Source: Syntrophomonadaceae bacterium | Lineage (GTDB): Bacteria > Bacillota > Dethiobacteria > DTU022 | Assembly (NCBI GenBank): GCA_007121075.1 | Contig: SKMK01000002.1 | Coordinates: forward strand, 1 to 58,855 | DNA length: 58,855 bases | Direction of reading: 5' to 3' | Shown here: positions 1 to 9,340 of the stretch, piece after piece | How positions within the stretch are numbered: the stretch's first letter is position 1 | How the letters are laid out: the number at the start of each line of letters is the position of its first letter | Position numbers and translations under genes: made by a program | Notes under the pieces: model-generated | What the model was told of the DNA's origin: nothing | The model's database searches: none | Seen by the model: the letters and a program-made list of their open reading frames with translations, nothing else

Positions 1-182
1 AAAATGACCTGGGAGCTTCATTTCACATTGAAGGCCTCGACCCCCAGGATATCTCCTTTGCAGAGGTAAGGACAGAGAAAGATGTGCAGGTTTACTGCAG
101 AACCTGCAACAAACTACTGGGTTTGAAAGCCGGCGAGGTTATCCCCATTTGCTGCGGTAAAATGATGAGCATTATCGACTAG
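1..182 (+). CDS. C-terminal part of a desulforedoxin-like metal-binding protein (5' truncated)
   Basis: The reading frame is open from the window edge (codons in phase with position 3) to a TAG at 180-182. The last ~40 residues contain a C-x2-C pair followed about 20 residues later by a vicinal Cys-Cys in the context CCGKMM. This spacing resembles the iron-binding knuckle of desulforedoxin and the N-terminal domain of desulfoferrodoxins, but here the knuckle lies at the C-terminus. Everything upstream is outside the window, so the full domain order and the function cannot be given. The family resemblance is inference from the cysteine pattern only. Confidence 0.5.
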   Translation, partial: NDLGASFHIEGLDPQDISFAEVRTEKDVQVYCRTCNKLLGLKAGEVIPICCGKMMSIID

Positions 183-234
183 GAACATTGCCAAAAACAG
201 GGAAGCTGGTTTCTATTCTACCTTCAAACAGTAC

Positions 235-264
235 TTGACATCCTTTCAAATATGACTAGATAAT
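235..264 (+). promoter_or_regulatory. Sigma-70-type promoter for the lipoprotein gene
   Basis: A perfect TTGACA -35 box (235-240) is followed after 18 nt by GATAAT (259-264). The start of the downstream lipoprotein gene is about 60 nt away. This is a sequence match only. Confidence 0.55.
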
Positions 265-325
265 AGAAGCAGTGCAGCAGGATTGTTTATTCAAGTATTA
301 ATTTATGATGAAAAGGATGTTACCC

Positions 326-1279
326 ATGATCGATAAATTTTTATCAAGGTACTTTTTAATCGCCTTATTAACTGTTTTTTTGCTGCTCCCGGCGGCAGGT
401 TGCACCCCTGAAGAAGAGGTCTATGAAATAGAAACGGACGAAGAATTTCAGCAGGCTATAGAAAATGCCGTGGAACGTTTTTTGCAGAACTATAATCCTG
501 AAACTATCCTCGATGATCTTTACGAAACCTTTGCCGAGCGCTATTCGGAAGAAGAAATAGAAGAATATGTCATGGAAAAGGTCAACGAAAAAACCGAACA
601 GGTGAACACAAAACTGGAAGAACTGAAACAGCGTGTAACCGAAGCCGAAACCAGAGCTGATGAGTTAAAAGAAAAACTTGAAAACCAGGCCGACGAAAGA
701 GCCCTGGAAGATATCAATGAACACTTAGAACCAATGTATAACTGGATTGAAAAACTGGATACTAAAATTGAAGAAGCTTCCGATCCCGGCCGAACCGTCG
801 AACTAATGGAAGAAAAAATTAATACTTACAACGAACTATCTTCGATTATTGAAGACAAGCTTGACTCTGATCGGCTTGAGTTAAACCACAATCTGGAAGC
901 CAGGGATCTGCTCAATTATTATCACGATATTGAAAATCTCCTTGAAAAGGAAAGGGATATCGTGTCGGCTTATGAAAGAGTAAGCGGAGACAACTTAATC
1001 AGTGAACAGGTTTTGCATGATGAATTAAGAAAAAATGTTATTCCAAAAACCGAAACTTTGCTTGACGATTTAAAAGGGGTAACCACCGAAAGCGAAGATG
1101 TAGAAAACCTCCATGACACTTTTGTGCAAGCCTGGGAACTGAAGCTGGAAGGCTATGAAAAACTGGCCGAAGCCATAAAAAATAACGAAGCCAATCAGAA
1201 AGTTGATGCAGAAGAACTAATAGAAGAAGGGGAACGATACAGAGAGCAGTTCCTGAACAAATTGGAAGAACTTATTTAA
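326..1279 (+). CDS. Coiled-coil lipoprotein of unknown function
   Basis: The protein starts with a short charged segment, a hydrophobic stretch and a lipobox ending AAGC, so Cys26 is the likely lipidation site and the mature protein sits on the outer face of the membrane. The rest (~290 residues) is acidic and very rich in Glu, Lys and Leu, with heptad-like stretches that indicate long helices or coiled coils. I prefer the ATG at 326: an AAAGGATG-type ribosome site lies just upstream, whereas in-frame ATGs at 305 and 308 have none and only add a few residues. No enzymatic motif is visible. It appears to be a single-gene unit with its own promoter. Function unknown. Confidence 0.75.
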   Translation: MIDKFLSRYFLIALLTVFLLLPAAGCTPEEEVYEIETDEEFQQAIENAVERFLQNYNPETILDDLYETFAERYSEEEIEEYVMEKVNEKTEQVNTKLEELKQRVTEAETRADELKEKLENQADERALEDINEHLEPMYNWIEKLDTKIEEASDPGRTVELMEEKINTYNELSSIIEDKLDSDRLELNHNLEARDLLNYYHDIENLLEKERDIVSAYERVSGDNLISEQVLHDELRKNVIPKTETLLDDLKGVTTESEDVENLHDTFVQAWELKLEGYEKLAEAIKNNEANQKVDAEELIEEGERYREQFLNKLEELI

Positions 1280-1373
1280 TAAAACCACACTGCTGCAAGA
1301 AAATAACTGGAAGGAATAAAGTCCTCAGGTAAAGAAGAATGAATTAGTCAAATTTATAGAAAGGATGGTTAAA

Positions 1374-1847
1374 ATGGGTTTTGCTCTTTCCAAAATGCAA
1401 TTGAAAAGTTCAGCTTTTGAATCACGTGGAAAAATCCCCCGGAAAAACACCGGGGAAGGGGAAGATGTTTCTCCCGCTTTGGAATGGACCGGTGTTCCTG
1501 AAGGCACAGCCTCATTTGCAGTAATCTGCCACGATCCCGATGCACCACTGGTTTCTCCCGGCACCTACGGGTTTGTCCACTGGGTCCTCTATAACATCCC
1601 CGGTTCAGTTACCAGCCTTCCGGAAAACACACAGGGTTATACTACCGGGATTAACGATGCCCAAAAGCAGGGTTACATGGGTCCTATGCCTCCCGAAGGG
1701 CATGGTGTCCACCATTACTTCTTCTGGGTCCTGGCTCTGGATAAGGAATTAAACCTGGAACCGGGTCTGAACATGTGGCAGCTTTTAGAAAAAATCGAAC
1801 CTCATGTAATCGGAATGAACCGCCTTGTAGGCAGCTATGAGAGGTAG
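1374..1847 (+). CDS. YbhB/YbcL family (PEBP/Raf kinase inhibitor-like) protein
   Basis: A 157-residue phosphatidylethanolamine-binding-fold protein. The family signature is visible: an SPALEW segment near residue 36, the CHDPDAP motif near residue 58, GFVHWVLYNIP around residue 72 and a GVHHYFFWVLALD strand near residue 113. These conserved Asp/His residues line the small anion-binding pocket of the family. The physiological role of the bacterial members is poorly known, and nothing in the neighbourhood defines a ligand. The ATG at 1374 is chosen because AAAGGATGG lies at a normal distance; the in-frame ATG at 1365 sits directly on that ribosome site. A hairpin ~160 nt downstream may terminate transcription. 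Confidence 0.85.
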   Translation: MGFALSKMQLKSSAFESRGKIPRKNTGEGEDVSPALEWTGVPEGTASFAVICHDPDAPLVSPGTYGFVHWVLYNIPGSVTSLPENTQGYTTGINDAQKQGYMGPMPPEGHGVHHYFFWVLALDKELNLEPGLNMWQLLEKIEPHVIGMNRLVGSYER

Positions 1848-2002
1848 CAACTTTAGATTTTAAGCACTGATTCTTAGCCCGTGATCATAATTAATCATGG
1901 CTGCATTTAACCCGATTATCCAATATTCATCTGCCAGCCATCCCTCACCTTTAATCGGGTAAAAAACTTCATAAAACAATAAAACATTTTTCCTGCACAT
2001 TT

Positions 2003-2046
2003 AAAAAGGCTGCCTCATCGCCACCTTTGGGGCAGCCCTGTTTATT
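2003..2046 (+). terminator. Possible intrinsic terminator
   Basis: GGCTGCC (2008-2014) pairs perfectly with GGCAGCC (2031-2037). The stem is preceded by an A-run and followed by a moderately T-rich tail. The loop is 16 nt and the T-run is interrupted, so strength is uncertain. Confidence 0.45.
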
Positions 2047-2078
2047 TCATAAGTGAGATTCCGGATTGTCATTCTAAA

Positions 2079-2138
2079 GGGTTAATCCTTATTTTACTCT
2101 TTTTTCACCTTGCTTCCATGCTTATTAGCGATTTCAAT
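2079..2138 (+). repeat. Conserved intergenic element, copy A (upstream of bamB)
   Basis: About 60 nt that match copies at 25155 and 39109. The shared core is ACCTTG, one variable base, then TTCCATGCTT. The 5' part (GGGTTAATCCTTATTT) also aligns with the other copies. This copy is the most diverged: its 3' end lacks the AAGGG and seven-T tract of the other two. It lies ~285 nt upstream of bamB. The rest of 1848-2423 holds the terminator-like hairpin at 2003 and the leader hairpin at 2312; no gene is seen. Confidence 0.6.
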
Positions 2139-2311
2139 TCGAACACTGTTCTTGTAATGTAAGGTTAAATAGAGAAAATAAGAGGTTATATTATACAATC
2201 ACCAATATTGACCGCATTCCGCAATTCGTCCGGCCACGTTATTTTTGGTTTGCATAAATAATTGTTCCAGCATTTACGGTAAACAAACAACCCGGGCAAA
2301 ATTTCTAGTAA

Positions 2312-2359
2312 CCAGGTTGCCGCAAAAATCCAGCAGTCTGGCATTTTGGCGGCAACCGG
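2312..2359 (+). promoter_or_regulatory. Long hairpin in the bamB leader
   Basis: GGTTGCCGC (2315-2323) pairs with GCGGCAACC (2349-2357). The stem continues inward through an A/T-rich segment and CCAG/CTGG to a CAGT loop, giving about 18 paired positions with one mismatch and one bulge. A T-rich stretch follows at ~2364-2380. It sits 65 nt before the bamB start, so it could be an attenuator or an mRNA-stability element. Structure is read from the sequence; function is inference. Confidence 0.5.
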
Positions 2360-2423
2360 TGTTGATATATTTTTCTGTTTTGAAATGCACATTTAGAGCA
2401 AAAAAAGCTAAGAGGTGTAAAAA

Positions 2424-4415
2424 ATGAGATATGCTGAAACAGGGTATAACCTGGAAATTGACCTCTCCAGCGGAAACATTGAAAAAGTGCAAACCGATCC
2501 GGCCCTGACAGAACTGCACCTGGGCGGGCTGGGAACCAACGCCAGGATTTTATGGGACAGGGTCCCTCCTGAAACAGACCCCCTTGCCCCGGAAAATCTG
2601 CTTATCTTTGGTACCGGCCTGCTGGCCGGCACGCCCGCTCCCGGTGCCAATCGGACTATTGTCACCACATACTCACCTCAAACCCTGTTAATGGCCTATT
2701 CTATGATGGGAGGGTTTTTTGCTCCCGAGCTTAAATACGCCGGTTACGATAAGGTTATTTTCAGCGGCCGCTCGCCGGAACTTGTTTACATCTGGATCAA
2801 TAACGACAAGGTGGAAATAAGAGATGCTTCCCACCTGCAGGGTAAAGGAGTCGTTGAAACAGAGGAACTGATCAAGCAGGAACTGGAAGACCAGGATGTC
2901 CAGGTGGCTTCTATAGGCCTGGCCGGAGAAAACAGCGTCTATTATGCTTCCGTAGAGCATGCCCGCTCCAGCGCCAGCCGGGCGGGAATCGGGGCTGTTA
3001 TGGGCTCTAAAAACCTAAAAGCGGTGGCCGTTCGCGGCACGAAAGATGTTAACATCGCCCGGCCGGGCAATTTTATCGAACTGTGCAATGAGGTGCTGGG
3101 CTACATCCAGTGGCGGGCCGACAACCCGGTTCAACATGTTCCCCCCATCCTGGCCGGACTTGGATCGCCACAGGAAATGGCCATTCACGACGAAGCATGG
3201 CACACCACTGCTTTCTCCTGGGGGAATGCCCGCTACCGGAGAAAAGAATTCTGGACCGAAGAAGTTGAAGATGAATGGTCCAGTGTCCAGGACGGCGCCG
3301 TGCAGAGGTTGATCAGCTGTTACAACTGCCCCATGAAGTGCGGGGCCATTATTGCCTACCCCACCCTGGAACTTTCAAAGTATATGATGAAGTGTTATTC
3401 GAAACTTACCTACGTGATGGGCGCCATGGTCGACAACCTTGATTTTGGCTTCAGGATTGCCGGTCTGGCCCAGGGTTACGGGGTAGACTCCTACACTGCA
3501 CCGCAGGTAATGGCCTTTGCCATTGAGTTATATGAAAACGGCATCTTAACCGATGAAGACCTTCCGAATTTCCCTCCTGACAGCGAGGGCCGGTTTTTCT
3601 ATCTCCTGGAAAAAATTGTCCACAGGGAAGGAATCGGCGATGTTTTAGCCAACGGCGTATACTGGGCCGCCCGCCAGATCGGCAACGGAGCAGAAGATTA
3701 CGACAGCAATACCATTAAAAAACATGAACAGATCCCTATTAAACTGGGCATGCTGAACCCGATTTTCTTCCTGATGCATTCCACGGGAGAAAAAATCAAT
3801 ATTACCCAGATTGAAGGACAGCTTCCCCAGGCTCCCTTCCCCAATAAGGAAGACAGGGAAGAATTTGTCAAGGACTGGTTCCAGGCTCCCAGCGAAAATA
3901 TCAAGGACTTTTTCGTCAAGTGGGAGCCGCGGGGAGAGTACGCTTTCCCTTATTTCCCCGATTTCCAAACCGCCTGCGAACTGGTGGAATGGCAGGAAAC
4001 GATGCACTACATTGATGATACTACCGGGATATGTGCGGGACTGTCGTCTTTTCCGATCAAACCTCCTTACCATATCCACAACCTGCCCGCCCTGATTTCT
4101 GCCGGGACGGGGCTGGATATCGACAAAGGCGAACTGTGGGATAAAATCATTAAAAGAAACCGGTGCCTGCTCAGGGCCATTAACACCAGGAGGGGCCTGA
4201 GAAGGAAAGATGATAAGCCGCCGGAAGACCACTGGAAGAAGCGGTTTCCCGAACATGAAGCCAAACTACTCGATGAATACTATAAATTCAAAGGTTGGAA
4301 CAGTGAAGGGATCCCAACCAGGGAAACCTTGAGGTCCCTGGATCTTGACCATGTCGGGGAAGATTTAGAAAAGCGAGGGATATATGACAATGGGCAAAAA
4401 GACGAAGACAGTTAA
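2424..4415 (+). CDS. bamB: Class II benzoyl-CoA reductase, tungsten catalytic subunit BamB
   Basis: A 663-residue member of the aldehyde:ferredoxin oxidoreductase family. BamB carries the W-bis-pyranopterin active site and one [4Fe-4S] cluster and reduces benzoyl-CoA to cyclohexa-1,5-diene-1-carbonyl-CoA without ATP. Visible features are the N-terminal AOR domain with LGGLGTNARILW (~res 32) and MMGGFFAPELKYAGYDK (~res 93), a GAVMGSKNLKAV segment (~res 190), and the Fe-S ligand motif CYNCPMKCG (~res 298). The C-terminal part keeps BamB-like segments such as HEQIPIKLGMLNPI and GLSSFPIKPPYHIHN rather than those of ordinary AORs. It starts at ATG 2424 with AGAGGTG seven bases upstream and overlaps bamC. 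The seven following genes match bamC-I in order, which supports BamB over a generic AOR. Confidence 0.93.
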   Translation: MRYAETGYNLEIDLSSGNIEKVQTDPALTELHLGGLGTNARILWDRVPPETDPLAPENLLIFGTGLLAGTPAPGANRTIVTTYSPQTLLMAYSMMGGFFAPELKYAGYDKVIFSGRSPELVYIWINNDKVEIRDASHLQGKGVVETEELIKQELEDQDVQVASIGLAGENSVYYASVEHARSSASRAGIGAVMGSKNLKAVAVRGTKDVNIARPGNFIELCNEVLGYIQWRADNPVQHVPPILAGLGSPQEMAIHDEAWHTTAFSWGNARYRRKEFWTEEVEDEWSSVQDGAVQRLISCYNCPMKCGAIIAYPTLELSKYMMKCYSKLTYVMGAMVDNLDFGFRIAGLAQGYGVDSYTAPQVMAFAIELYENGILTDEDLPNFPPDSEGRFFYLLEKIVHREGIGDVLANGVYWAARQIGNGAEDYDSNTIKKHEQIPIKLGMLNPIFFLMHSTGEKINITQIEGQLPQAPFPNKEDREEFVKDWFQAPSENIKDFFVKWEPRGEYAFPYFPDFQTACELVEWQETMHYIDDTTGICAGLSSFPIKPPYHIHNLPALISAGTGLDIDKGELWDKIIKRNRCLLRAINTRRGLRRKDDKPPEDHWKKRFPEHEAKLLDEYYKFKGWNSEGIPTRETLRSLDLDHVGEDLEKRGIYDNGQKDEDS

Positions 4416-4953
4416 ACTGATCAATATCGACCTTGAAAAATGCAACGGTTGCCGGGCCTGTGAGATGATCTGCTCCGCCTTTCATGCCTCTGAGAAATAT
4501 AGCTCGAATAACCCGGCCAGATCCCGGATCAGAATGATTCGTCGGCCACTGGAAGATATCTATCTGCCGGTATATGCAGGCGAATACACTGCCGCAGAAT
4601 GCATGGGCAGGGACAAATATATTATTGACGGCAGGGAATATGATGAGTGCGACTTTTGCCGGGCTTCCTGCCCTTCAAGAGACGCCTTCAAGGAGCCTGA
4701 TTCCGGCCTGCCCTTGAAATGTGACATGTGTGAAGACGATCCACCTCAAGAAGAGCCCCTTTGTGTGAAATGGTGCCTTTCCGATGCCCTGACTTACGAA
4801 GTAAGGGAAGAAGAAGTCGAAGATGGAGAGGTGGAAGAAAAACAGGAAGACCTGACCCAGGAAGAAATGGAACGAAGCATAAAAGCTTTAGCCGATAAAT
4901 ACGGTTTGGACAAAGTGGCCAACAGCATGGCCCGATTGTTAAAGAAAGAGTAA
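4384..4953 (+). CDS. bamC: Benzoyl-CoA reductase electron-transfer subunit BamC
   Basis: A 189-residue ferredoxin-like partner of BamB that feeds electrons to the tungsten site. It has an N-terminal C-x2-C-x2-C-x3-C motif (CNGCRACEMIC, ~res 19), then a second set with CDFCRASCP (~res 92) and CDMC...CVKWC (~res 115), enough for about three [4Fe-4S] clusters. The last ~50 residues are acidic and helical without cysteines. The gene overlaps the 3' end of bamB by 32 nt (ATG 4384; a second ATG at 4390 is equally possible), implying translational coupling and a stoichiometric BC unit. Confidence 0.88.
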   Translation: MTMGKKTKTVKLINIDLEKCNGCRACEMICSAFHASEKYSSNNPARSRIRMIRRPLEDIYLPVYAGEYTAAECMGRDKYIIDGREYDECDFCRASCPSRDAFKEPDSGLPLKCDMCEDDPPQEEPLCVKWCLSDALTYEVREEEVEDGEVEEKQEDLTQEEMERSIKALADKYGLDKVANSMARLLKKE

Positions 4954-4985
4954 AAAATCACGGCGAAAGAGGGAATTATTTTATC

Positions 4986-6137
4986 ATGGATACTGAAACC
5001 CCGATCAAGGAAGTTATTGAAGAAATAAGGGAATTTGGCGGTGAAGCCGTTAAATATTGTTACCAGTGTGGCAAATGCGATACTGTCTGCCCCTGGAACA
5101 AGGTAATAGATTTTAGCATCCGCAGGCTGATCAGGGAAGCGGCTTTCGGGATCCCTGAAATTGAACTGGAAGAAGTCTGGCGCTGCACCACTTGCGGAAA
5201 GTGCCCCCAGGAATGTCCCAGGGATGTTAAGCAGATTGACGACGTTGTAGCCATGCGCAGAATTGCTGCCGAGTATGGCGTTTCTTCCACTCTTCTTAAA
5301 CCGGTCCGGTCAGCCAGCGCCAGCCTAACCGCCGAAGGCAACCCTTTTGTCCAGGACCGCTCCAAGCGGGCCGACTGGTCGGAAGGTTACAATGTCAAGG
5401 CTTTTAACGAGGAAATGGAACTCCTTTACTTTCCCTGCTGCTATGTCAGCTACGACCAGCGGTTAATGGAAATTGCCCGGGCTACTGCCGGGATCCTCAA
5501 CAAGGCCGGGGTGGAATTTGGCATCCTGGGCACCGAAGAAAATTGCTGTGGGGAAAGCATTCGTAAAACAGGCAATGAAGATGTATTTAAAACCCTGGCC
5601 CGGGAAAACATTAAAACCTTTATCGATCACGGGGTAAAAAGGATCCTGGTTTCTTCACCTCACTGCTACCATACCTTTAAAAATGAATACCCCGAGTTTA
5701 AGGCAAATTTCGATGTGATTCACATCTCAGAGTATATTAACGAGCTTATTAACGAAGGCCGCTTGAAAGTCAACGGCAACTACTCTAAAAAAGTTGCCTA
5801 CCACGACCCGTGTTACCTGGGGCGCCACAATGGTATTTATGATCCACCCCGGGATATCTTGAAATCAATCCCCGGCCTGGAGTTTTATGAACTCCCTGAG
5901 TCACATGAAAAAAGCCTATGTTGCGGCATGGGTGGGGGCAGGATCTGGGTTGACACCAAGATGTCGGAACGCTTTTCCAACCTCAGGCTGGAGCAGGCGA
6001 TAGAAACTGGAGCCGAAGTACTGGCCACTTCCTGCCCTTACTGCGTTGATGCCCTGGAGGAAAGCAGGTCGGGTCTGAATTATGAAGAAACAATTCTGGT
6101 TAAAGATATTACGGAAATCCTGAACGAATTAATTTGA
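4986..6137 (+). CDS. bamD: HdrD/HdrBC-like subunit BamD
   Basis: A 383-residue heterodisulfide-reductase-like protein. Two ferredoxin motifs are near the N-terminus ([12 protein letters not shown] ~res 25, [12 protein letters not shown] ~res 65). Two CCG domains follow: one with CCY (~res 152) and ENCCGES (~res 188), the other with DPCYLGR (~res 277) and SLCCGMGGG (~res 314). In HdrB/HdrD proteins such cysteines bind noncubane [4Fe-4S] clusters. In the Bam complex this subunit is thought to link the flavin-bearing BamE to BamBC, as HdrB does with HdrA. It lies 32 nt after bamC and ends 20 nt before the preferred bamE start. Confidence 0.88.
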   Translation: MDTETPIKEVIEEIREFGGEAVKYCYQCGKCDTVCPWNKVIDFSIRRLIREAAFGIPEIELEEVWRCTTCGKCPQECPRDVKQIDDVVAMRRIAAEYGVSSTLLKPVRSASASLTAEGNPFVQDRSKRADWSEGYNVKAFNEEMELLYFPCCYVSYDQRLMEIARATAGILNKAGVEFGILGTEENCCGESIRKTGNEDVFKTLARENIKTFIDHGVKRILVSSPHCYHTFKNEYPEFKANFDVIHISEYINELINEGRLKVNGNYSKKVAYHDPCYLGRHNGIYDPPRDILKSIPGLEFYELPESHEKSLCCGMGGGRIWVDTKMSERFSNLRLEQAIETGAEVLATSCPYCVDALEESRSGLNYEETILVKDITEILNELI

Positions 6138-6157
6138 AACCTGGCGAGGTGAAAAAA

Positions 6158-9100
6158 TTGGATCATCCGACCGATCTAAACGGAGGACAGCTGATCAAAA
6201 ATCTTGTCGGCGACAATCTCGGAGATGTGATGGTAGTCGGCGGAGGTGTCAGCGGTATCCAGGCTTCCCTGGATCTGGCCGCCGTGGGCTTCAAGGTCTA
6301 CCTGGTCGACAGGGCTCCCGCCATCGGGGGCCATATGGCCCAGCTGGACAAGACCTTTCCGACCAACGACTGCTCGATGTGAATACTCTCACCCAAACTG
6401 GTCGAGGTCGACCGGCACACCAACATCGAAGTCATCTCATATACTGAAGTTGACAGCGTGGAAGGCAAAACTGGTGATTTCAGGGTAAGGCTGAGGAAAA
6501 AACCCCGTTACGTCCGGGAAGACAAGTGCACGGGCTGCAATACATGCACGGAATATTGTCCGGTCCAGTACCCTGATGAGTTCAACCAGGACATATCAAA
6601 CAATAAGGCCATCCATATTTATTATTCGCAGGCTATCCCGCTGATTACCTATATTGACGAAAACTGCCTGTACTTAAAAGAAGAAAAATGCCGCATCTGC
6701 GAAGCAGTTTGTAAAAATGAAGCCATAGATTTTAATCAAACCGAAGAGATAATGGAAATCAACGTCGGAGCGGTAATCTTAGCTCCCGGTTACGAGGAAT
6801 TTGATCCTAAAATAAGGGCGGATTTCGGTGCCGGAAGGTACGACAACGTGATCACCAGCATGGATTACGAGCGCCTGACCGATTCCACCGGGCCTTACGA
6901 GGGCCAGATCCTCCGTCCTTCCGATCTGAAGCCTCCCCAAAAGGTAGCGTGGATTCAGTGTGTCGGCTCGAGGCAAGTCAACCCTCCGGGAGCCAACAGC
7001 TACTGTTCCTCGGTATGCTGCACCTATACCCAAAAACAGGTGATTTTAACCAAGGAGCACGACCCGGAAACAGAATGCACCGTTTTCCACAATGATATCC
7101 GCTCCTTCGGCAAAGATTTCGAAAGATTTTTCCAGAGGGCGGAAGAACTGCCCGATGTCAGGTTTATCCGCAGTTATGTTTCGGTAACAGGAAAAGATCC
7201 GGAAACCGAAAATGTGATCATCAAGTATACTACCCCCGAAGAAGGGGTTAAAGAAGAGGAGTTCGACCTGGTGGTTTTGTCCGTAGGCCTTAATCCGCCT
7301 CCTGATGTGGAAGGCCTGGCCAAAAAATTTGGGCTGGAATTGAATGATCATGGCTTCTGCAAAACCAATCCGGTCAACCCCATGGAAACATCACGCCCCG
7401 GGTTCTATGTCAGCGGCGCCTTCCAGGGCCCGCTTGACATCCCCGAAACGGTGGTTACCGCCAGCGGGGCCGGTTCCCAGTGCGGGGAACTGCTCAGTTA
7501 CCGCAAGGGCGACCTGTCGGTAGAAAGGGTTTATCCACCCGAAATGGATGTTTCCCTGGAAGAACCGCGAATCGGGGTTTTTGTCTGCCACTGCGGGGCC
7601 AACATTGGCAGGGTGGTCAACGTGCCTTCCGCCGTCGATTACGCCCTGACCCTGCCCAACGTAGTCTATGCCCAGGAACAGCTTTTTTCCTGCGCCACCA
7701 ACTGTGCCGAAGAAATTACGGAAATGATCAAGGAACAGGATTTAAACCGGGTTATAGTCGCCGCCTGCTCTCCGCGGACCCTGGAAATGCTCTTCCGGGA
7801 CACCCTCAGGGAAGCGGGCCTGAACCAGTACTACTACGAAATGGCCAACATCCGGGAGCACTGTTCCTGGGTCCACCCCAGACAAAAAGATGAGGCCACC
7901 CAAAAAGCGAAGGATATAATCAGGATGGCTGTAGCAAGAGCCCACCACCTGGAACCGTTGATGGAAATCGACCTGCCGGTCGACAAGAAAGCGCTGGTGG
8001 TAGGCGGCGGGATTGCCGGAATGACCTGCGCCCTGTCCATTGCCGAGCACGGCCATCACGTATACCTGGTGGAAAAAGAAACTGAACTTGGCGGTACAGC
8101 CAGGCAAGTTTACGAAACCCTGGAAGGGCTGGATGTCCAGACATTCCTAAACGATCTGATTAAAAAGATTTACCGCCACCCATTGATTCATGTTTACACC
8201 GGGGCCGAAATTACCGGGACTGCCGGTTATATCGGCAATTTTACGACCAAAATCCAGTCTGCCCGCGGAAACACCGAAGTTAAACACGGAGCCACAGTCA
8301 TTGCCACGGGAGCCGATGTTTATACTCCCACCGAATATCTGTACGACGAAGACAACCGGGTCATGACCCAACTGGAACTTGAAGAAAAAATTGCTACAGA
8401 AGACAAAATGATTGCCGGTGCAAAAACTGTAGTCATGATCCAGTGCGTGGGCTGCCGGAATGAAGATCGCAATTACTGCAGCCGGATCTGCTGCAACGAA
8501 TCAGTTAAAAATGCCCTAAATTTAAAAGAAAAGAACCCTGAGATGGACGTCTATATCCTTTACAGGGATATGAGAACCTATGGTTACAACGAAGACTATT
8601 ACCGGGAAGCTGCCGGCAAAGGAGTCGTGTTTATCCGCTATGAACCAGAACAGGAACCGCAGCTTGAACCAGCCGAAGAAGAGGGACGGACGGTTATAAA
8701 AGTAACCCTGCCCGATTATGTCTTGCAAAAAAACATCGAGCTGGATGCAGACATTATAGCCCTTGCCGCCGCGGTTATTCCTTCAGCCGGAACCAGGGAA
8801 GTGGAAAATTTATTCAAGGTCGGCCTTAACCCGGACGGCTTTTTTAAAGAAGCCCACGTCAAGTTGAGGCCGGTGGAATTTGCGGCTGAAGGGGTGTATT
8901 TGTGCGGCATTGCCCACTATCCGAAAATGATTTCTGAAACCATCAGCCAGGCTTACGGAGCTGCAGGCCGGGTCCTGGCCCTGCTTTCCAACGATATTAT
9001 AACCGCCTCCGGGGCCATCTGCGAAGTGGACAAAAACAAGTGCGTTACCTGCGGAGCCTGTATTGACGCCTGTGCCTACGGTGCCATTGAATTCGAGGAA

Positions 9101-9286
9101 ACTGATGAAGCAGGCTTAAAAGCAGCCGTAAATCCGGTCCTGTGCAAGGGGGACGGCCTATGCAACGCCGTATGCCCCACCGGGGCAATCCAGTTAAAAC
9201 ACTTTACCGACGAGGAACTGCTCAGCCAGATCGATGCGGCTGTTCCCGAGGAAGAGGCTGCAGAAAAAAAAGAAACCGCAGTTTAA
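6158..9286 (+). CDS. bamE: HdrA-like flavoprotein BamE, predicted selenoprotein (Sec75)
   Basis: This is one gene of 1042 residues, with an in-frame TGA at 6380-6382 read as selenocysteine. The frame is identical on both sides. The residues around the TGA are [15 protein letters not shown], where HdrA proteins normally have CxxC, so Sec replaces the second Cys. A SECIS-like hairpin follows 15 nt later. Domain order: FAD-binding GGGVSGIQ (~res 28), the C-x2-U site, ferredoxin motifs [12 protein letters not shown] (~res 124) and CRICEAVC, a second HdrA-type half with GGGIAGM (~res 614), and C-terminal ferredoxin motifs [11 protein letters not shown] (~res 961) and CNAVCP. By analogy with HdrA it is the candidate flavin-based bifurcating or branching subunit. 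I choose TTG 6158, with GAGGTG six bases upstream, over TTG 6134, which overlaps the bamD stop. Reading the TGA as a true stop would leave a 74-residue fragment and no complete HdrA. Confidence 0.9.
6398..6415 (+). promoter_or_regulatory. Bacterial SECIS-like hairpin for Sec75 of bamE
   Basis: Seven base pairs (6398-6404 with 6409-6415, one T-G wobble) close an AGGT tetraloop at 6405-6408. The hairpin begins 15 nt after the TGA codon at 6380-6382. The Escherichia coli fdhF SECIS has a short G+C-rich stem and an AGGUC apical loop at a similar distance, and SelB recognises that loop. The match in loop sequence and spacing is good. It lies entirely inside coding sequence, as expected for bacterial SECIS elements. 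Confidence 0.75.
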
Positions 9287-9340
9287 AGGCCGGTAACAGG
9301 CTCTATACGGGTAAAATGCTAAACCGGGAGGTGACGGCGG

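Noticed and set aside
3645-4256. Long antisense frame inside bamB (203 codons)
   Set aside because: It is the mirror of a strongly biased coding frame and has no family features.
6134-9286. bamE as a nonsense-mutated or split gene
   Set aside because: Both halves are in the same frame, the TGA is at a conserved Cys position, a SECIS-like hairpin follows, and the neighbouring bamF shows the same pattern.
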